In this document: positions 5,322 to 12,755 of the stretch, in pieces
How positions within the stretch are numbered: the stretch's first letter is position 1
Layout: each line of letters opens with the position of its first letter
DNA from: Candidatus Beckwithbacteria bacterium
GTDB lineage: Bacteria > Patescibacteriota > Microgenomatia > UBA1400 > UBA1449
Length of the DNA: 18,165 nt
Assembly: GCA_012798485.1 (NCBI GenBank)
Contig: JAAZND010000094.1
Span: 1 to 18,165 of the forward strand
Reading direction: 5' to 3'
Translations under genes and position numbers: made by a program
Notes under the pieces: generated by a model
Databases searched by the model: none
What the model saw: only the letters and a program-made list of their open reading frames with translations
Told to the model about the DNA's origin: nothing

Positions 5322-7952
5322 TTAACTAAGTTGTTGCAGGTTTTTCAGTTGGATTTCTAACTTTTTAATTTTTTCTTGATAATTAAGTTGTTTTTCCTCA
5401 GTTTCTAGAATAATGTTTTTAGGTGCTTTTTCCTTAAAATTGGGATTAGTTAATTGTTTGACTAAATTACGAACTAAATTCTGTAGTAAAGTTAATTCTT
5501 TTTGGGCTTTAGCAATCTCGTTTTGAAAATCTAAGATATTTCCCAAGGGAATATAAATTTCTATGTCTGATAAAGTAATAAGAGCAGTTTTACCCTCTTT
5601 TCCCTTTTTATCTATAAATGTTAATTTTTTAAGCTTTGCTAATTTGATAATCACTTTTTCATAATTTTTGATTAAATCATGATAAATTTCAGTTTTGATT
5701 TGAGTTTCGAGTAGAGTTTGATTATTGATATTATAGTCGGCTCTTAAATTTCTAATTTTTGTAATTATCTCCTGAATAAGATTAAAATCCTTCAGTTCAT
5801 ATTTATTTTTTAAAGCTTTGGGAAAAGTAGCGACAAGAAGCAAAAATTGGTCAAAATTTTGCCAGATTTTTTCCGTTACAAAAGGACAAAATGGATGCCA
5901 GAGTTTAAGTAAAACCTGTAAAATATAGAGCATCAAATCTTCTTTATTGCCTTCAATTTTGGCAATTTCTAGATACCAGTCGGCAAAATCATTCCAAGTA
6001 AATTCCTGTAAATCTTGTAAAGCAATAGCAAATTCTGAATTTTCTAGATTTTTGTCGGTTTTTTCAATGAGTTGATTTAATTTATGTAGAATCCATTGAT
6101 CTGTCAGTGTTTTTGGCTCTGGTTCATCGTTGATTAATTTTGGATTTTTAGCATTAAGTAAAATAAAACGAGAGATATTCCAGAATTTATTCACAAAATT
6201 TTTAGCGCTTTCCACTTTTTCTTCATAAAAACGACTATCGTTGCCAGCTGACAACCCTTTGATAAGAGAAATACGTAAAGCATCAGCTCCATATTTTTTG
6301 ACAATTTCCAGTGGATCGATGCCGTTATCAAGTGATTTAGAAAATTTTTTGCCTTGAGCGTCACGCAGCATGCCATGAAGATAAACTTTGGTAAAAGGAA
6401 TGTCGTCAAGCGCATAAGTAGACATCAAGATCATACGAGCCATCCAGAAAAATAAAATTTCATAACCCATCTGCATCCAGGAACTAGGATGATAAGTTTT
6501 TAAATCCTGAGTTTTTGCTGGCCAGCCAAGAGTGGAAAAGGTCCAAGTACCGGAAGAAAACCAAGTATCAAGCGTATCTTCATCCTGTTGCCAGTCTTCG
6601 CCTTCTGGTTTTTGCGCGCCAACATAAATCTGATTATCACCTCTGTACCAGACAGGAATTCTATGCCCCCACCAGATTTGGCGACTGATACACCAGTCTC
6701 TAAGATTATCAATCCAGTGTAGATAGGTTTTGGCAAAATTTTTGGGCTGGATTTCAATAATTTTATTTTTATCGCCATTATGGCCGGTAGTGGCAGCTTC
6801 TTTCATTAGATCTTTGAGGCTTTTATTTTTGCCAGGAATTTTGTGATTGACATCGACAAACCATTGTTTCATCGGTAAGACTTCGACAATATCTTTATAT
6901 CTATCAGATTTACCGATATTATGAACAATCTTTTTTTCTTTGATCATGAGCCCTTTTCTTTTGAGATATTTGACAAATTTTTCTCTCGCTTCCATTACCG
7001 TTAATCCTTTATAAGCTTTGCCAGCTTTTGCAGTCATTTTGCCATCTTCACCGATCACTTGAATCAGTCCAACTTCTTTATTTTTCTGATAAATTTCATA
7101 ATCAATATGACTATGAGCTGGAGTTAGTCCCAAAGCCCCAGTCCCAAATTCTGAATCCACCGATTTATCAGCAATAATTTTGATTTTTAGAGGATTTTGA
7201 GCACCGACATCAACTGTAAATTCTCTACCAATCCAATTTTCATACCTCTGATCATCAGGATGAACCACCACAGCAGTATCACCCAGTTTAGTCTCAGGTC
7301 TGGTGGTTGAAATTAAAATAGGAAATTTCTGGCTATAACGGAAAGTATAAAGAGTGGTTTTTTCTTCACTATAAACCACTTCATCATCGGACAAAGTGGA
7401 TTGGCCTTTGACTGACCAGTTGACAGTTCTAAAACCTTGGTAAATCAGACCGTCATTATACATTTTGACAAAAATTTCATTAACAGCTTGATTTCTTTGT
7501 TCATCAAAAGTATAGGCTAAGCGTGACCAATCACAGCTAGTGCCAAGACTTTTAATCTGATTTAAAATTGTAGATTTGGAATCTTCAGCAAATTGTCTAA
7601 TTTCTGCCAGTAATTTTTCTCTACCTAATTCTAAGCGGGGATTTTTGATGCCTTTGTCTTGGAGTATTTTTTCCAGTTTAGCTTGAGTAGCAACTGCTGC
7701 ATGATCGGTTCCAGGAATAAGTAAAGCTTTTTTGCCTTTCATCCTGGCAAACCTGATTTTAATATCCATCAAAGCATTTTCCAAAGCATGACCAAGATGT
7801 AAAACGCCAGTGACATTTGGCGGAGGCATCATGATTGAGTATGGCTCTTGATAGCTTGCAGGTAAATTATCAGGATTAAACAAACCACTATCCTGCCATT
7901 TTTGATAAATCTTACTTTCGTTTTGGTGATCGTAATTTTTGGAAATATCCAC
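5322..7952 (-). CDS. valS: Valyl-tRNA synthetase
   Basis: 876-residue class Ia enzyme that charges tRNA-Val. Motifs: HIGH-type HLGH at residues 52-55 inside PPPNVTGVLHLGHAL; a CP1 editing domain with ISTTRPET; tryptophan-rich WWGHRIPVWY and DTWFSSGTWTFSTLGWP blocks; and the KMSKS loop as KFSKS near residue 535. The C-terminus (after about 800) is the expected coiled-coil arm. Zinc-type cysteines common around the CP regions are absent. In the editing domain the usual GTGAVK.TPAHDPxD motif reads GTGALGLTPAHSHID, changing the lysine and first aspartate. The start is GTG (MDISKNYDHQ fits the family) with no Shine-Dalgarno, and the 45 nt before it are the AT-rich element at 7953-7997. Confidence 0.97.
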   Translation of the reverse strand: MDISKNYDHQNESKIYQKWQDSGLFNPDNLPASYQEPYSIMMPPPNVTGVLHLGHALENALMDIKIRFARMKGKKALLIPGTDHAAVATQAKLEKILQDKGIKNPRLELGREKLLAEIRQFAEDSKSTILNQIKSLGTSCDWSRLAYTFDEQRNQAVNEIFVKMYNDGLIYQGFRTVNWSVKGQSTLSDDEVVYSEEKTTLYTFRYSQKFPILISTTRPETKLGDTAVVVHPDDQRYENWIGREFTVDVGAQNPLKIKIIADKSVDSEFGTGALGLTPAHSHIDYEIYQKNKEVGLIQVIGEDGKMTAKAGKAYKGLTVMEAREKFVKYLKRKGLMIKEKKIVHNIGKSDRYKDIVEVLPMKQWFVDVNHKIPGKNKSLKDLMKEAATTGHNGDKNKIIEIQPKNFAKTYLHWIDNLRDWCISRQIWWGHRIPVWYRGDNQIYVGAQKPEGEDWQQDEDTLDTWFSSGTWTFSTLGWPAKTQDLKTYHPSSWMQMGYEILFFWMARMILMSTYALDDIPFTKVYLHGMLRDAQGKKFSKSLDNGIDPLEIVKKYGADALRISLIKGLSAGNDSRFYEEKVESAKNFVNKFWNISRFILLNAKNPKLINDEPEPKTLTDQWILHKLNQLIEKTDKNLENSEFAIALQDLQEFTWNDFADWYLEIAKIEGNKEDLMLYILQVLLKLWHPFCPFVTEKIWQNFDQFLLLVATFPKALKNKYELKDFNLIQEIITKIRNLRADYNINNQTLLETQIKTEIYHDLIKNYEKVIIKLAKLKKLTFIDKKGKEGKTALITLSDIEIYIPLGNILDFQNEIAKAQKELTLLQNLVRNLVKQLTNPNFKEKAPKNIILETEEKQLNYQEKIKKLEIQLKNLQQLS

Positions 7953-7997
7953 GTTGTAAAATTAAAATTTTAAATTATAAATTCAAAATTAAAATCA
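7953..7997 (-). repeat. AT-rich hairpin element directly before the valS start codon
   Basis: On the valS strand this reads as an A/T-only stretch with a hairpin, AATTTTGAAT / ATTTAAAATT (one G-T wobble, loop about 5 nt), then AATTTTACAAC and the GTG. It has no Shine-Dalgarno. It resembles in style and position, but not base for base, the 74-bp elements before superoxide reductase and groEL. Confidence 0.45.
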
Positions 7998-8005
7998 ATT
8001 TTTTA

Positions 8006-8034
8006 GCTCCGGAAACAAGTTCGGGATGATATAA
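8006..8034. repeat. Remnant of a dispersed palindromic repeat in the valS leader
   Basis: On the minus strand it reads ATCATCCCGAACTTGTTTC followed by CGGAGCT. The form TCATCCCGAACTTGTTTCGGGA is a palindromic repeat that I recognise from many bacterial genomes; here one arm carries a mismatch (CCGGAA against TTCGGG). It lies between the Nudix stop and the valS start. It is probably related to the repeat inserted in the MBL gene at 8976-9077. Confidence 0.5.
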
Positions 8035-8078
8035 CCTTTTTATTATATCTCAGATAAGGAAAATTTATAAGAGAAGGT

Positions 8079-8495
8079 TTAGGTTTCGAAATAAGCTTTT
8101 TTGGTTTTAAGAGCTTCTAGATATCTTTTGATTGGAGGGAAAAGATTTTTAGGAATTTTATTTAAGTCAAACCATTTTACTTCTGCGATTTTGTGTTTTT
8201 CTTTAATTTGAGGAGTGCCAGATTTAATTTGCGCGCTAAAGCCAAGATCGATATAATGTTTATCTTCAATGACAAAATTGGTACAACAAAGAAAGCTAAT
8301 CTTAGTCAATTGAATGCCAAGTTCTTCTTTTGCCTCTCTTATCAAAGCTTGTCTAGGAGTTTCTTTATACTCCAAATGTCCGCCGACTGATCCCCAAGTA
8401 TTAGCTCCGTGAGAACCAATTCTTTTGGCTAAAAGGACTTGATTATTTTTAACAATAATTGCACCGACTCCAACTTTTGGTTTTTTTTCTTCCAT
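8079..8495 (-). CDS. Nudix hydrolase (MutT/NUDT15-like)
   Basis: 138 residues with a perfect Nudix box (G-x5-E-x7-REUxEExGU) at residues 39-61: G39, E45, R53, E54, E57, E58, G60, I61. The preceding NTWGSVGGHLEY resembles NUDT15/MTH2-type enzymes, which hydrolyse (d)NTPs or related nucleoside diphosphate compounds; the exact substrate cannot be read from sequence. The second half (HYIDLGFSAQIKSG, AEVKWFDLNKIP) is the normal Nudix fold. The start ATG at 8495 lies exactly 6 nt after TACAAT (8507-8502), itself 17 bp from TTGTAA (8530-8525), predicting a leaderless mRNA. It is divergent from the MBL hydrolase, with which it shares promoter DNA. Confidence 0.92.
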   Translation of the reverse strand: MEEKKPKVGVGAIIVKNNQVLLAKRIGSHGANTWGSVGGHLEYKETPRQALIREAKEELGIQLTKISFLCCTNFVIEDKHYIDLGFSAQIKSGTPQIKEKHKIAEVKWFDLNKIPKNLFPPIKRYLEALKTKKAYFET

Positions 8496-8501
8496 GAGTT
8501 G

Positions 8502-8536
8502 ATTGTAGTGCTCTTTTGAAAAAATTACAATAGAAT
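8502..8536. promoter_or_regulatory. Face-to-face divergent promoters of the Nudix and MBL genes
   Basis: Minus strand: TTGTAA (8530-8525), 17-bp spacer, TACAAT (8507-8502), 6 nt, then the Nudix ATG. Plus strand: TTGTAG (8503-8508), 17-bp spacer, TACAAT (8526-8531), then 11 nt to the MBL ATG at 8543; alternatively TAGAAT (8531-8536) lies 6 nt before that ATG. The -10 of each direction overlaps the -35 of the other, so the same DNA works as either promoter and polymerase could occupy only one at a time. Confidence 0.6.
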
Positions 8537-8542
8537 AAAAAC

Positions 8543-9268
8543 ATGATGAAAATTGAGAAATTAGCTGTTGGGCAATTGCAGACTAACTGTTATTTTTTAA
8601 TCAATCAAAAGCAGGAATGTTTAATCTTGGATCCTGGAGATGATGCAGATTTTATTATCGACAAGATTCAGGAGGGAAAATTAAAACCTCTGGCTATGCT
8701 GGCTACTCATGGGCATTTTGATCATGTGATGGCGGCATTTGAGTTGCAGTTGGCTTTTGCTATTCCTTTTTATCTTCATCCCAAAGATGAATTTCTGCTA
8801 GACAGAATGAGTCAGACTGCTCAGTTTTTTCTTGGGAATATTCAGGTTCCGCCAAAAGTGCAGAAAGTAAATTTTTTACAGGTTGGCAAATTTGAGATTA
8901 GTGATTTTGCTTTTGAAATTATCCATACTCCAGGACATACTCCAGGTTCAGTTTCGTTTTATTTCTCAAGTTTTATGTCATCCTCTAATCGACATTCTGA
9001 TTTATCAGAATTGTCGCTATCGGGGATCTATAAAAATAAGATTGCTTCGTCCCATCATGTCGAGACTCGCAATGACACAGGCGTGATTTTTGTGGGAGAC
9101 GTTATTTTTGCCGGCGGTGGAGTAGGCAGAACTGATTTTTCTTACTGCAATGCCAAAGATTTAAACAAATCGATTGAAAAAATTTTAAAACTGCCAGAAA
9201 AAACTACGATTTATTCTGGGCATAGGGAAGAAAGCAGAGTAGAGGGAGAAAAAGAGTATTTTAAATAA
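8543..9268 (+). CDS. MBL-fold metallo-hydrolase (glyoxalase II-like) with a repeat-derived insertion
   Basis: 241 residues. Metallo-beta-lactamase fold with THGHFDH at 55-61 (H56, H58, D60, H61), HTPGHTPGS (H132), GD (D186) and SGH (H227), so all the usual two-metal ligands are present. Closest in pattern to the small glyoxalase-II-like hydrolases; the substrate is unknown. Between the FYFSSF strand and GVIFVGDVIF, residues 145-179 (MSSSNRHSDL ... HHVETRNDT) are encoded by a 102-bp palindromic repeat (8976-9077). Homologues normally have a short loop here, so this is probably a surface insertion that leaves the site intact. The start may be either of two adjacent ATGs (8543, 8546); the first gives a leaderless or nearly leaderless mRNA. 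The end is one base from the convergent pseudogene. Confidence 0.9.
   Translation: MMKIEKLAVGQLQTNCYFLINQKQECLILDPGDDADFIIDKIQEGKLKPLAMLATHGHFDHVMAAFELQLAFAIPFYLHPKDEFLLDRMSQTAQFFLGNIQVPPKVQKVNFLQVGKFEISDFAFEIIHTPGHTPGSVSFYFSSFMSSSNRHSDLSELSLSGIYKNKIASSHHVETRNDTGVIFVGDVIFAGGGVGRTDFSYCNAKDLNKSIEKILKLPEKTTIYSGHREESRVEGEKEYFK
8976..9077. repeat. 102-bp palindromic repeat inserted in frame in the MBL gene
   Basis: Begins TGTCATCC and ends CAATGACA, with 6-bp terminal inverted repeats (TGTCAT / ATGACA). It contains GATTGCTTCGTCC and CTCGCAATGACA, i.e. on the other strand TGTCATTGCGAG ... GAAGCAATC, the core of a dispersed repeat that I recognise from many genomes. It also holds an internal hairpin, CGACATTCTGA / TCAGAATTGTCG. 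Its length is exactly 34 codons with no stop in the used frame. Confidence 0.75.
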
Positions 9269-9269
9269 T

Positions 9270-9821
9270 TTAAACTTTTGAATTTATTTTTTTATATTGG
9301 AAACTATTTGGAACTACTTTGTCAATATTTTCCATGAATTTATCTACTGCATTTATACTAATTTTAAAAAATGGAACTAGATTTATATATATGTGTTCTC
9401 TTCGTTAAAGAGAAATGGTTGACTTTCATCTTGTCCAATTTTTAATATTTGATTTGGAGGTAATGATGAATTATGCATCAATTTATTTCTAAAATTCTGG
9501 TAAATTTTTTTAATTTGATTCTCTTTTAGTTTTTGATTATAGTAATCAGAATTTAAAATAAAAAAGTGTTGATATTCATCAGTTTTAATTGTTTTATCTT
9601 TACCTTCAATTATAATTGTGAAGCCTTTATCTTTTTCATAAAAAGAACCGATAGTATCAACAATAGAAAATAACATAATTGTTGCAGGATATCCTAAGCA
9701 TCCTCCAACTTGATTGTTCCCTCATGAATAATTTTTCCAGTATTTAATACAATATTCTGCAATAAAATATTTCTTTTAGAGATTCTTTTAACATTGAAGC
9801 TGTTGTTGGGTGTATTGCCAT
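9270..9821 (-). pseudogene. Frameshifted gene of a possible HEPN-like protein
   Basis: Three reading frames together make one continuous ~184-residue protein. An ATG 4 nt after the superoxide reductase stop opens MAIHPTTASMLKESLKEI. A second frame supplies NTGKIIHEGTIK. A third, open from 9721 to 9383, supplies GGCLGYPATIMLFSIVDTIGSFY through NEENTYI, where it stops. Removing one TA from the TATATATA run at about 9381-9388 restores a natural C-terminus (NLVPFFKISINAVDKF ... KINSKV) ending at 9270. FRNKLMHN fits the RX4H pattern of HEPN-type domains, but that link is only suggestive. The reconstructed gene fills the whole space between the MBL stop and superoxide reductase, which argues that it was a real third operon gene now broken. 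Sequencing error in the TA run cannot be excluded, but the earlier shifts are separate. Confidence 0.65.
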
Positions 9822-9825
9822 TTTT

Positions 9826-10200
9826 TTACTTCTTCCATAATTCATGCAAATTGCAATATTCGCGAGCGGTAATTCTTTCTCCAGAAACAGTGAATAAAGC
9901 TTCTGGTTTGTCTTCTGGATTTAGGAATTTTTTACAAACTTTACTATCAACTTGCAGTTCAATCCACTCAATATAATGACTTTCTTCCATTGGATGTGGT
10001 ACAGCGCCAATTTTGACCAAAATACCATCTTTAGTTTTTTCAATTACAGGTACGTGTTTTTCAAGTGCGGCATCTACAGTATTTTCTTTCAGAAGTTGCA
10101 TTTTTTCTCCACAGCAGACAAGTGTTCCGCCGCTAGCATGTAAAACCTCTACAATATTGCCGCAGACATTACATCTATAGACTTCTAATTTTTGAGTCAT
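9826..10200 (-). CDS. dfx: Superoxide reductase, desulfoferrodoxin type (2Fe-SOR)
   Basis: 124 residues. It reduces superoxide to hydrogen peroxide without releasing oxygen, in the cytoplasm of anaerobes. N-terminal desulforedoxin-type Fe(Cys)4 site: C10, C13, C29, C30 (YRCNVCGN and VCCGE). C-terminal catalytic centre: E47 and H49 (EKHVP), H69 (VPHPM), H75 (SHYIEW), C116 and H119 (EYCNLHELW). Length and residues match the family. The start is fixed by the conserved N-terminus; no Shine-Dalgarno is present, and the 73 nt before the ATG are the hairpin repeat at 10201-10273. Rubrerythrin lies upstream in the same direction, so the pair would detoxify superoxide and then peroxide. Confidence 0.96.
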   Translation of the reverse strand: MTQKLEVYRCNVCGNIVEVLHASGGTLVCCGEKMQLLKENTVDAALEKHVPVIEKTKDGILVKIGAVPHPMEESHYIEWIELQVDSKVCKKFLNPEDKPEALFTVSGERITAREYCNLHELWKK

Positions 10201-10273
10201 ATTTAAATGTAAAATGCAAAATCAAAAAATAAAAACTTTAATTTTACATTTATCATTTGCAATTTTAAATTTA
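10201..10273 (-). repeat. 74-bp hairpin-type intercistronic repeat, copy 1 (before superoxide reductase)
   Basis: Matches 17192-17266 over 75 aligned positions with about five substitutions and two single-base gaps. Identical cores include AAAAAATAAAAACTTTAATT and ACATTTATCATTT. On the transcribed strand the two arms (ATTTAAAATTGCAAATG ... and ... TTTTGCATTTTACATTTAAAT) can pair imperfectly. The element fills the gap from the rubrerythrin stop to the superoxide reductase ATG. Confidence 0.85.
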
Positions 10274-10855
10274 CTAATAATCCTCGTTTCTAACTTGATA
10301 GAAAGCTTGAGGATGAGAACAAGCTGGACAGACTTTTGGTGCTTCCAGTCCTTCGTGCAAAAACCCGCATTCTCGACAAATCCAGACAGTTTTCTTTTTT
10401 CTTTTGAACATTTCTTTGGTTTCAATTCTTTTGAGTAGTGTTTTATATCTGTCTTCATGATGTTTTTCAGCAACAGCTATTGCTCTCATTCTAGCAGCAA
10501 TAATTGGAAATCCTTCTTTTTGGGCTATATCGGCAAATTCTGGATACATTTTGCTGTATTCATAATGTTCGCCAGCCATGGCAGCTTTAAGATTTTCTTC
10601 AGTTGTTCCAAAAATAGTTGGAGCTTCAGCTTCAACCTTGATTTCTTTAAGATTGCGTTCTTTTTTCTTTAACTCCTGAATATGTTCAAAAAGTCTTTTG
10701 GCATGAATTTTTTCCTGTTCTGCAGTAAGAGTGAAAACTTCACCGACTAATTCGTAACCTTCTTTTTGAGCTACTTTAGCAAAGTAAGTATAGCGATTGC
10801 GGGCTTGACTTTCGCCAATGAAAGCCTTGGTTAAGTTTAAGATAGTTTGTTTCAT
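10274..10855 (-). CDS. rbr: Rubrerythrin
   Basis: 193 residues. Non-haem diiron peroxidase that reduces hydrogen peroxide using electrons passed through a rubredoxin-like domain. Diiron ligands fit the family: E15 (GESQARNRY), E48 and H51 (EQEKIH), the GEHYEY helix (E96/E99), and E130 with H133 (AEKHHED). The C-terminal rubredoxin domain has C160-x2-C163 (CRECG) and C176-x2-C179 (CPACSHP). The start has a good Shine-Dalgarno, AAAGGA, about 9 nt upstream, one of three in the window. A TACAAT at about 10895-10890 may be the -10, but no good -35 is seen. It forms an operon with superoxide reductase downstream. Confidence 0.96.
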   Translation of the reverse strand: MKQTILNLTKAFIGESQARNRYTYFAKVAQKEGYELVGEVFTLTAEQEKIHAKRLFEHIQELKKKERNLKEIKVEAEAPTIFGTTEENLKAAMAGEHYEYSKMYPEFADIAQKEGFPIIAARMRAIAVAEKHHEDRYKTLLKRIETKEMFKRKKKTVWICRECGFLHEGLEAPKVCPACSHPQAFYQVRNEDY

Positions 10856-10911
10856 AGAAGTGTCCTTTCTTTAAAATTTTTTAATTAATTGTATTAAAAA
10901 GCAAAAATGTC

Positions 10912-12672
10912 TTATTGTCCAGCGGTTCCTCTTAAAAAGACTGCCTGCCAAGGTTGATAATTAGACCAGAAAGTATTTTGTCTTAGTATTTGCCCGTCTC
11001 TTTCGACTTTCCAGTCAAAACTGACTTTGGCGCCCCATGCTTTCCAGTCAATTTGTTTGACTGTTCCTGCCGGTAGGGTTGGATCATCCTGATATATATC
11101 TGGTCCAGGAGCACTTTGATTCCAGACTGTAGCTTTACCGATAGTAGCTTTTCTGCCATCAGAAGTCCCATAAATTTCATAACGAACATAAGTATTGACT
11201 GGATCAACATAAGTTTGGATGAGAAGATGAGCTGGTGTATCATTTTTAAATCTAAAATCTGCATTTGGCTCAAAGACAGAAGCATCGATGCCGACATCAC
11301 TTTTTTGTTCATAGTATTCCACTCTGTAGGCATGAGGATGTCTTTCGATAATTTCCAGTCCAGCATCGAGTGCAGCTCTAAACATGGTGGTTGAAGTTTG
11401 ACAAACTCCACCACCATCTCCCAAAACGGTGCGACCATTTTGGATAATATAAGCAGTTTGATAACCTTGAGAACTGTTAATAGGGCTGACATATTTTAAA
11501 ACCGAGAACTCTTCTCCTGGAGGAACTAAAATACCGTTCATTTTGGCAGAGGCAAGTTCAATATTATGAATACGCCCTGGAATAGAATGATAAAACCAAG
11601 ATTCTCCTTTTCCCAATAATTCTTTGATGCCTAAGTTATTAACATTACTGGTTGAAACTGCTGGATCGGTTTTATCTATCTCTAGATTAATTTGATGCGT
11701 TTGAATGTTTGATGAGGTGAGATAAATAATGCCATCTTTTAAAGCTTGAATACTTTGTGCAAGTTTAAGTTTTACTCCAGGTTTGCCTGGTTTAAACTCT
11801 GTCACTTTTTCACCTTCAAATTTAAACAAAGCATTTTGTGGTTCTTTATCAACAATTTTTGCTAATTCTCCTGCCCAAGAGGCAATTTTGACTTCGTCTA
11901 AATTAGAATAAACAGATAAAAAATTAATTAACTCTTCTTCTTTTAAAGTCCATTCATTTTCATCTTGTTTTAAGATCAAAGTTTTACCAAGTAAATTGTC
12001 AGCCAGTTGTTTGACGTTTTGGATTTGTTCTGGGGCAATTTTATTATTACTTTCCTCCAGTAATAAATTTTGCTTTTCAAAATTTTGTTTTAAAAAAGCG
12101 GCTAAAATGGTTTTTTTAGTTTTATCTACATTTAACTGTCTGCCAACTTTACCAGCAGAAACTGAAGCAGTTTTTTGCCCAGCTTTTTCCTCCAATAAAA
12201 TACTAGGTGGGATCATTTCCTCGTTTACTGAAGCAGAAATGGAAGCGATAAAATCATCCAACTTTTTTTCATTAAAACTATAAATAAGACTAGTTTTAAC
12301 CGGACCCTGTAAAACCTCAATTCTTTTAATAAAGTTAGTTAAAGGATTCCCTTCTCTAGTATAGGCATAAGCATTGGCAACAGAATTTTGCACATCATAT
12401 TTCAGATCAAAAGATTCTTTATTAATTAAAAATTCCTTATTGGCATATGTTAAAGTGATTTGTTGAGAATTATTATTAAGATAATCTGTTAAAGCAATTT
12501 CTGCTTTTTTAATTGTTTTTCCTCCAATCAATAAATTGTTGACATAAATATTAGGATAAATTCGGTTAATAAAAAACAAACCATAAAGCAGGACAAAGTC
12601 TAATGGTAGAAGGATTATAATAAGAAAGAAAAGAATATTGATAAAGTTTTTCTTTTGATGATTTAGACTCAT
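10912..12672 (-). CDS. VanW-family membrane-anchored protein with peptidoglycan-binding repeats
   Basis: 586 residues. A single N-terminal hydrophobic segment (residues 10-36, NILFFLIIILLPLDFVLLYG) with a positive short N-terminus predicts an anchor with the rest outside. The middle (about 45-350) contains two repeats of the YoaR-like putative peptidoglycan-binding domain (INKESFDLKYD and LTLKEEELINFL strands; GKVGRQLNVDKTK and PGKPGVKLKLAQSI share a GxPGxxL-type motif). The VanW domain follows: SIPGRIHNIELAS, PPGEEFSVLKYV, GDGGGVCQTSTTMFRAAL (cysteine near residue 421), ERHPHAYRVEYY and GIDASVF. The family is linked to the cell wall, but its biochemical role is not established. No Shine-Dalgarno is present; it shares a divergent promoter region with the solute-binding protein. 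Confidence 0.92.
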   Translation of the reverse strand: MSLNHQKKNFINILFFLIIILLPLDFVLLYGLFFINRIYPNIYVNNLLIGGKTIKKAEIALTDYLNNNSQQITLTYANKEFLINKESFDLKYDVQNSVANAYAYTREGNPLTNFIKRIEVLQGPVKTSLIYSFNEKKLDDFIASISASVNEEMIPPSILLEEKAGQKTASVSAGKVGRQLNVDKTKKTILAAFLKQNFEKQNLLLEESNNKIAPEQIQNVKQLADNLLGKTLILKQDENEWTLKEEELINFLSVYSNLDEVKIASWAGELAKIVDKEPQNALFKFEGEKVTEFKPGKPGVKLKLAQSIQALKDGIIYLTSSNIQTHQINLEIDKTDPAVSTSNVNNLGIKELLGKGESWFYHSIPGRIHNIELASAKMNGILVPPGEEFSVLKYVSPINSSQGYQTAYIIQNGRTVLGDGGGVCQTSTTMFRAALDAGLEIIERHPHAYRVEYYEQKSDVGIDASVFEPNADFRFKNDTPAHLLIQTYVDPVNTYVRYEIYGTSDGRKATIGKATVWNQSAPGPDIYQDDPTLPAGTVKQIDWKAWGAKVSFDWKVERDGQILRQNTFWSNYQPWQAVFLRGTAGQ

Positions 12673-12691
12673 TTTATTTATTGCTAATTTT

Positions 12692-12745
12692 TTTATAAAT
12701 ATGATATCCTTAAATTATTATATAGAAAACTTAGCAAAATAGAAA
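12692..12745. promoter_or_regulatory. Divergent promoters with overlapping -10 elements (VanW gene and solute-binding gene)
   Basis: Plus strand: TTATAA (12693-12698), 17-bp spacer, TATTAT (12716-12721). Minus strand: TTTCTA (12745-12740), 17-bp spacer, TATAAT (12722-12717). The two -10 hexamers overlap by five bases. Predicted leaders are about 28 nt (plus) and 38 nt (minus), neither with a Shine-Dalgarno. The -35 matches are weak and the region is AT-rich, so confidence is limited. Confidence 0.35.
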
Positions 12746-12755
12746 AATAATTTTT

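Noticed and set aside
10983..11492. 169-codon open frame within the VanW gene on the same strand
   Set aside because: It is an alternative frame of the VanW domain sequence, with no family pattern; the VanW frame is clearly the coding one.
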